Origin: an uncultured Acetatifactor sp.
GTDB taxonomy: Bacteria > Bacillota > Clostridia > Lachnospirales > Lachnospiraceae
Length of the DNA stretch: 64,000 nucleotides
Assembly (NCBI GenBank): GCA_910584865.1
Contig: CAJUCE010000026.1
Coordinates: forward strand, 1 to 64,000
Direction: 5' to 3'
Part shown: piece by piece, positions 60,301 through 64,000 of the stretch
Layout of the letters: every line of letters begins with the position of its first letter
Numbering within the stretch: the first letter of the stretch is position 1
Program-made: the position numbers and the translations under genes
Notes under the pieces: model-generated
Databases searched by the model: none
Told to the model about the DNA's origin: nothing
What the model saw: the letters and a program-made list of their open reading frames with translations, nothing else

Positions 60301-60946
60301 ACAGAGAGTGGGGCTGTCCCAGGCCATATTGGGTGACCCGGAGGTAATTATTCTGGATGAACCCTCTGTGGGGCTGGATCCCAAACAGATTATCGAGACC
60401 CGGGATCTGATCCGCAGTCTGGGGGAGTCGCACACGATTATCCTGAGTTCCCATATCCTTTCCGAAGTCAGCGCGCTCTGTGATCACATCATGATCATAT
60501 CCCGAGGGCGGCTGGCAGCCAGCGATTCGCCAGCCGGGCTGCAAAGGTTGATGAGCGGCTCCATGGAACTGCAGTTGACAGTGAAGGGTGCAAAAGAACA
60601 GCTGCAAACCGTGTTGGAAACGGTTCCGGGTGTGGCTTCCATGGAAATGCTGACAGAGGTAAGGGAGGATTTTTCCCGGATTAAAGTGGTTTCCATGGAA
60701 AATACGGATATCAGAGAGGAGCTTTTCTATGCGCTTTCCGAAGCCAGGATGCCCATTATGGAGATGGAGGTTTCCGAGAAATCTCTGGAAGACATTTTCC
60801 TGGAACTGACACAGGATGGGGAATGCAGCGAACCCAGGCAGCGAAGAGGAAGGCTGTCAGGTGGCAGACGGCGGAAGAAGGATGCCCCGGAAGATGCCGC
60901 AGAAGCCATGGCAGAAGCGGAAATGGCTGGAAAGGAGGATAACTAA
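60266..60946 (+). pseudogene. GldA-like ABC ATPase, N-terminal half missing
   Basis: Recognisable from HLSKGYRQRVGLSQAI (signature motif variant LSKGYRQR of this group), then VIILDEPSVGLDP (Walker B) and SSHILSEVSALCDHIMII (H-loop). A C-terminal regulatory part follows, with a charged tail (GGRRRKKDAPEDAAEAM). Walker A and the first 120 or so residues are absent. Upstream is the GH2-like gene in another frame. The likely restart is ATG 60266/60269, giving a protein that could not bind ATP at a P-loop. It is immediately followed by the intact permease fusion, whose own ATPase this should be. Confidence 0.78.
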
Positions 60947-63073
60947 ATGTCGGCGATTTATAAAAGAGAACTGAAGTCGTACTTTCGTTCTTTCATCGGG
61001 CTGCTTTTTATTGCGGTTACTTTATTTTTTGTCAGTCTATATTATACCGCCGTGAATTTGTTTCAGGGCTATCCTTATTTTTCTTACGCCCTTTCCAGCG
61101 TGGTCATTTTGTTCCTGATCAGCGTGCCTGTGCTGACCATGCGGAGTCTGGCTGAGGAAAAACGCAATAGGACAGATCAGATGATCCTGACGGCTCCCGT
61201 GTCCATAGGCGGGATCGTCATGGGAAAATACCTGGCACTGCTTACCGTATTCGCCATTCCCACTGGTTTTGTCGCCATTTACCCGCTGATCATGGGAAGT
61301 TTCGGCGATATTCCCACGTCGGAGGCATATCTGTCACTATTTGCCTTTTTCTTATACGGAATGATGGCAATTGCCATAGGCTTATTGGTCTCTTCCCTAA
61401 CGGAGAGCCAGGTAATCGCGTCGGTACTGACTTTCATTATCCTGTTTCTGGCTTATATGATGGATTCCATCTGTGGGCTGATTTCTTCTACAGGGAACTG
61501 GCTTACGGCAATATTGCGGTGTCTGGATATGTATACGCCCTTTTCCAATCTATTGAACGGGACACTGGATGTAAAATCGGTATTTTATTTTATCTCCATG
61601 ACGGCTCTGGCATTATTTCTCACAGTGCAGTCCATTCAGAAGCGACGTTACAGTATTTCCGTGAAAAGTTTCGCGATGGGCGCCTACAGTACCGGGATGA
61701 TTGCCGTGGCAACGGGGATCGTTGTCATTGCAAATGTGGTGCTGGGAGAGCTGCCGGCCTCCTGGATTTCCGTGGATGTCACCGGCGAAAAGCTGTATTC
61801 TCTCACGGAGCAGACCAGGGAATATGTGAAAAATATGAATGAGGATGTGACCATTTATGTGATCGTGTCCGATGCAAATAAAGATATGGTGCTGGCTCAG
61901 ACTCTGCAGCGGTATGATGATCTGTCGGAGCATATTACGGTGGAATATGTGGATCCCAATGTAAATCCCAGATTCCATACCCAGTACACCAGTGAAAACA
62001 TCAGTTTGAACTCCCTGATCGTAGTCAGCGCAAAACGGAATGCAGTGGTAGATTACAATGATATCTACGAAACCAGTTATGATTACGATTCCTATACAGG
62101 AGGGTATTCTGCCAACACCACCGGGTACGACGGAGAGGGGCAGATTACCAGCGCCCTGGACAGGGTACTGACAGATGATGTACCGAAGTTGTACCTGACC
62201 CAGGGACATGGGGAAGCTGCTCTTGGTACTACTTTTACCAATGCCCTGAAAAAGGAGAATACGGAATATGAGCGTATCAATCTGATGGACTATGATGGGG
62301 TTCCGGAGGATGCGGCCTGCCTGTTGATTCATGGCGCTACAGGGGATTTTTCCGCGGATGATATCCAGAAGGTAGTTCAATATCTGGAACGGGGAGGAAA
62401 TGTGATTCTGGTGACGGGAATTTCCGAGACGCAGACGCCTAATCTGGACAGTCTGTATGATTACATGGGATTACAGGTGGCTGACGGGCTTGTAGTAGAG
62501 AAGAATGAGGCAAACTATTACAGAAATCCCTATTACCTGCTGCCAACCCTGGGATACAGCAGTTATACAACAGGGCTTTCCGGACAATATTATGTGTTCG
62601 TTCCCTTTGCCCAGGGAATATTGATTGAAAATGAGGAGAGAGAAGACATTGCCTATACGAAATTCCTGACCACTTCCGATGATGCATTTGCAAAGGCGGA
62701 TATCTCCAATCTGGAGAATTATGACAAGAGTGAAGGAGATATTGACGGTCCTTTTGCCGTGGGTGTATCGGCGGTAAAGACATTGGAGGATGGAACGGAG
62801 GCCACCATGGTAATGTACGGCTGCGAGCAGATTTTCTCAGATGAAGCGAATGTTATGGTCAGCGGCGCCAATCGGATTATGTTCACAAATACGGTGGGCA
62901 CTTTTGCCAGACATGAGGTCAGTGTGTCTGTTCCGGCCAAGAGCTATGAGGTGTCCTACCTGATGATTCCCCAGTCCCGTGTCATATTGCTTGGGGTGCT
63001 TTTGACAGTCGTTATACCGTTAGGATGCCTGGCGGCGGGATTTGTGATCTGGTTTAGAAGGAGGAAGCTGTGA
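60947..63073 (+). CDS. GldF/GldG-like fusion: ABC-2 permease plus extracytoplasmic auxiliary domain
   Basis: 708 residues. The first 230 residues are an ABC-2 permease with six helices (YKRELKSYFRSFIGLLFIAV, MRSLAEEKRNRTDQMIL, MGKYLALLTVF). The rest is the GldG-like auxiliary part: a helix (about 244-264), SVDVTGEKLYSLTEQTREY, VEYVDPNVNPRFHTQY, YLTQGHGEAALG and a last helix (about 675-700). Similar ABC systems occur widely outside gliding bacteria, with unknown cargo. Its ATG follows the ATPase stop directly, and its stop overlaps the next start (TGATG). The ATPase partner in front is truncated. Confidence 0.9.
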   Translation: MSAIYKRELKSYFRSFIGLLFIAVTLFFVSLYYTAVNLFQGYPYFSYALSSVVILFLISVPVLTMRSLAEEKRNRTDQMILTAPVSIGGIVMGKYLALLTVFAIPTGFVAIYPLIMGSFGDIPTSEAYLSLFAFFLYGMMAIAIGLLVSSLTESQVIASVLTFIILFLAYMMDSICGLISSTGNWLTAILRCLDMYTPFSNLLNGTLDVKSVFYFISMTALALFLTVQSIQKRRYSISVKSFAMGAYSTGMIAVATGIVVIANVVLGELPASWISVDVTGEKLYSLTEQTREYVKNMNEDVTIYVIVSDANKDMVLAQTLQRYDDLSEHITVEYVDPNVNPRFHTQYTSENISLNSLIVVSAKRNAVVDYNDIYETSYDYDSYTGGYSANTTGYDGEGQITSALDRVLTDDVPKLYLTQGHGEAALGTTFTNALKKENTEYERINLMDYDGVPEDAACLLIHGATGDFSADDIQKVVQYLERGGNVILVTGISETQTPNLDSLYDYMGLQVADGLVVEKNEANYYRNPYYLLPTLGYSSYTTGLSGQYYVFVPFAQGILIENEEREDIAYTKFLTTSDDAFAKADISNLENYDKSEGDIDGPFAVGVSAVKTLEDGTEATMVMYGCEQIFSDEANVMVSGANRIMFTNTVGTFARHEVSVSVPAKSYEVSYLMIPQSRVILLGVLLTVVIPLGCLAAGFVIWFRRRKL

Positions 63074-63687
63074 TGAAGAAGCAGAAGAGGCAATTGGTGA
63101 TTCTGCTGGCGGTGCTGGTGATATTGGCCGGCGCCGTTCCGGGCGTGAGATATTTTATGGAGAAAAGAGAGGCGAAGGAAGCGCAGGAGGCAGCAGAGCA
63201 GAAAGGCGACGTGATTATAGATGCAGCCTATGAGGATGTGGTAAAATTTTCCTACGATTATGAGGGGGTAAATTATACTTTTGAAAAAGAAGAGGAGTCC
63301 TGGCGTATAGCGGAGGATCATACCCTCAATCTCAAGGAATATTCGATAAAAAATATACTGTCCGGTGTAACGCCGCTCACTGCCCGGCAGAACATTGAAG
63401 ATGTGACGGATCTGGGTCAGTATGGGCTGGACCAGCCGGAGCGGACCATAACTTTAGACACGGGCTCGGCCAGCTACATTCTGTATGTGGGGGATCACAA
63501 TACCTTGACGGGGACCTATTATGTGAGCATGCCGTCAGAGGCGAGAGTGTATGTGGTAGAGCAGACTGTGATCACCCGGTTTAATCAGACCTATGAGGAT
63601 GTGACCGAGGAAGCGGAGGAGGAGTCAGGCGAAGATACGGGAGAGGAGAGTGATGGCTCTTCCGCTGAGCCGGAAGCATCAGGTTAA
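63073..63687 (+). CDS. DUF4340-domain membrane-anchored protein
   Basis: 204 residues. One N-terminal helix (about 7-25), then a DUF4340-like repeat (VVKFSYDYEGVNYTFEKEEE, then SIKNILSGVTPLTARQNIED and YGLDQPERTITLDTGSASY, GDHNTLTGTYYVS), ending in an acidic tail rich in Glu, Ser and Gly. DUF4340 proteins regularly follow GldF/GldG-type ABC genes, here with TGATG coupling. Intact homologues often contain two or more such units, so this is a short form. Confidence 0.85.
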   Translation: MKKQKRQLVILLAVLVILAGAVPGVRYFMEKREAKEAQEAAEQKGDVIIDAAYEDVVKFSYDYEGVNYTFEKEEESWRIAEDHTLNLKEYSIKNILSGVTPLTARQNIEDVTDLGQYGLDQPERTITLDTGSASYILYVGDHNTLTGTYYVSMPSEARVYVVEQTVITRFNQTYEDVTEEAEEESGEDTGEESDGSSAEPEASG

Positions 63688-63794
63688 AGAAATACATTGA
63701 CAATGCTTCCGCTATCGGTTACCATTTGATTAGTGGCAATGCAGACCGAAGCGAGAGCTGAATTCCGGTGACCGGATTCGGCGCAAGGAGGCAT

Positions 63795-64000
63795 ATGAAG
63801 CTCAATACATCAAAGATAACTGTCCCTGGCCTGTGGGATGTGATACGGGCATATGAGGGAAAACAATTTCTGACCAAAAAAGGACTTCCGTTTACGTATA
63901 CCATTAAAGGCGGGGAGTTATTTACGGACAGAAGAGAACGATCCATCACCAGAAGCACCTTTGAAAAGGCATACGAAAAGCTGATTCAGGATCAGACAGG
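63795..64000 (+). CDS. Conserved hypothetical protein, cut by window end
   Basis: ATG 63795 follows AAGGAGG by 4 bases and opens a frame of at least 68 codons: MKLNTSKITVPGLWDVIRAY, then KGLPFTYTIKGGELFTDRRE and SITRSTFEKAYEKLIQD. I recall this as a small conserved protein of Clostridia without a known role. The run of basic and aromatic residues suggests nucleic-acid binding, but that is a guess. No terminator separates it from the DUF4340 gene 107 bases upstream. Confidence 0.6.
   Translation, partial: MKLNTSKITVPGLWDVIRAYEGKQFLTKKGLPFTYTIKGGELFTDRRERSITRSTFEKAYEKLIQDQT

Noticed and set aside
1..64000. tRNA, rRNA, riboswitch or T-box elements
   Set aside because: I looked for cloverleaf-like ends, T-box GGTGG motifs with terminators and known aptamer cores in the gaps and found none. 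A covariance-model scan could still reveal a weak one.

Overview
The window looks like a chromosomal segment of a Clostridia member, most likely Lachnospiraceae. I infer this from gene types and style rather than from a marker gene. The signs are Gram-positive AGGAGG ribosome sites, sigma-A promoters, a VanW protein with an UppP phosphatase nearby, the roughly 500-residue Firmicute type of GalT, a GPH sugar symporter, and a large serine recombinase of the Clostridia integrative-element type. No rRNA, tRNA, CRISPR array or replication origin was found.

Region 1 (1-12000) is accessory DNA. It opens with the 3' end of a large serine recombinase, followed by an HMA metal-binding protein, a truncated ZIP transporter, two tandem aminothiazoline-carboxylate-hydrolase-family proteins and an alpha/beta hydrolase. 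From about 4440 to 9300 the DNA turns AT-rich and becomes a graveyard: an AlbA_2/Schlafen-type protein with its centre deleted, a YhcG-type PD-(D/E)XK nuclease with its centre deleted, loose fragments, small hypothetical proteins, and a Tn554-like tnpB/tnpC remnant. From 9448 to 11739 three consecutive genes are broken by in-frame stops or frameshifts. The last two, a DUF4405 membrane protein and ApbE, look like a former electron-transfer/flavinylation module.

Region 2 (12000-21700) is mostly intact metabolism: a GH13 lipoprotein amylase, galK, galT, a MATE exporter, a free-standing EF-Tu domain-II protein, a repeat-rich PepSY lipoprotein, a 166-bp inverted-repeat element and a sulfatase. Region 3 (21800-32000, minus strand) holds a response regulator-histidine kinase-ABC ATPase-FtsX permease operon, an ATPase with a DUF234-type end, a chemotaxis receptor and an orphan sugar-binding lipoprotein. 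Region 4 (32000-35300) has a GH31 fragment, a frameshifted methyltransferase, and a pyroglutamyl peptidase carrying an internal repeat. Region 5 (35500-46100) has tldD-tldE, a patatin, an ABC-F protein, an AraC regulator and an AAA ATPase.

Region 6 (45400-48900, minus strand) is a compact clpS-clpA-aat operon behind a perfect consensus promoter. It encodes the tagging enzyme, the adaptor and the unfoldase of the bacterial N-degron pathway. Region 7 (49000-56300) has a small broken gene, uppP, vanW with a 35-residue membrane-peptide gene in front, an AIR-synthase-like protein, an Lrp regulator with an aminotransferase, and trmL. Region 8 (56400-64000) has an AEC transporter, a GPH symporter, a degenerate GH2-like protein that runs directly into a 5'-truncated ABC ATPase, an intact GldF/GldG-like fusion and a DUF4340 protein.

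Two themes recur. First, many genes are broken, several at homopolymer runs, so either real decay or sequencing indels must be considered. Second, unit-preserving tandem repeats (33, 45 and 60 bp) are inserted in otherwise ordinary proteins.
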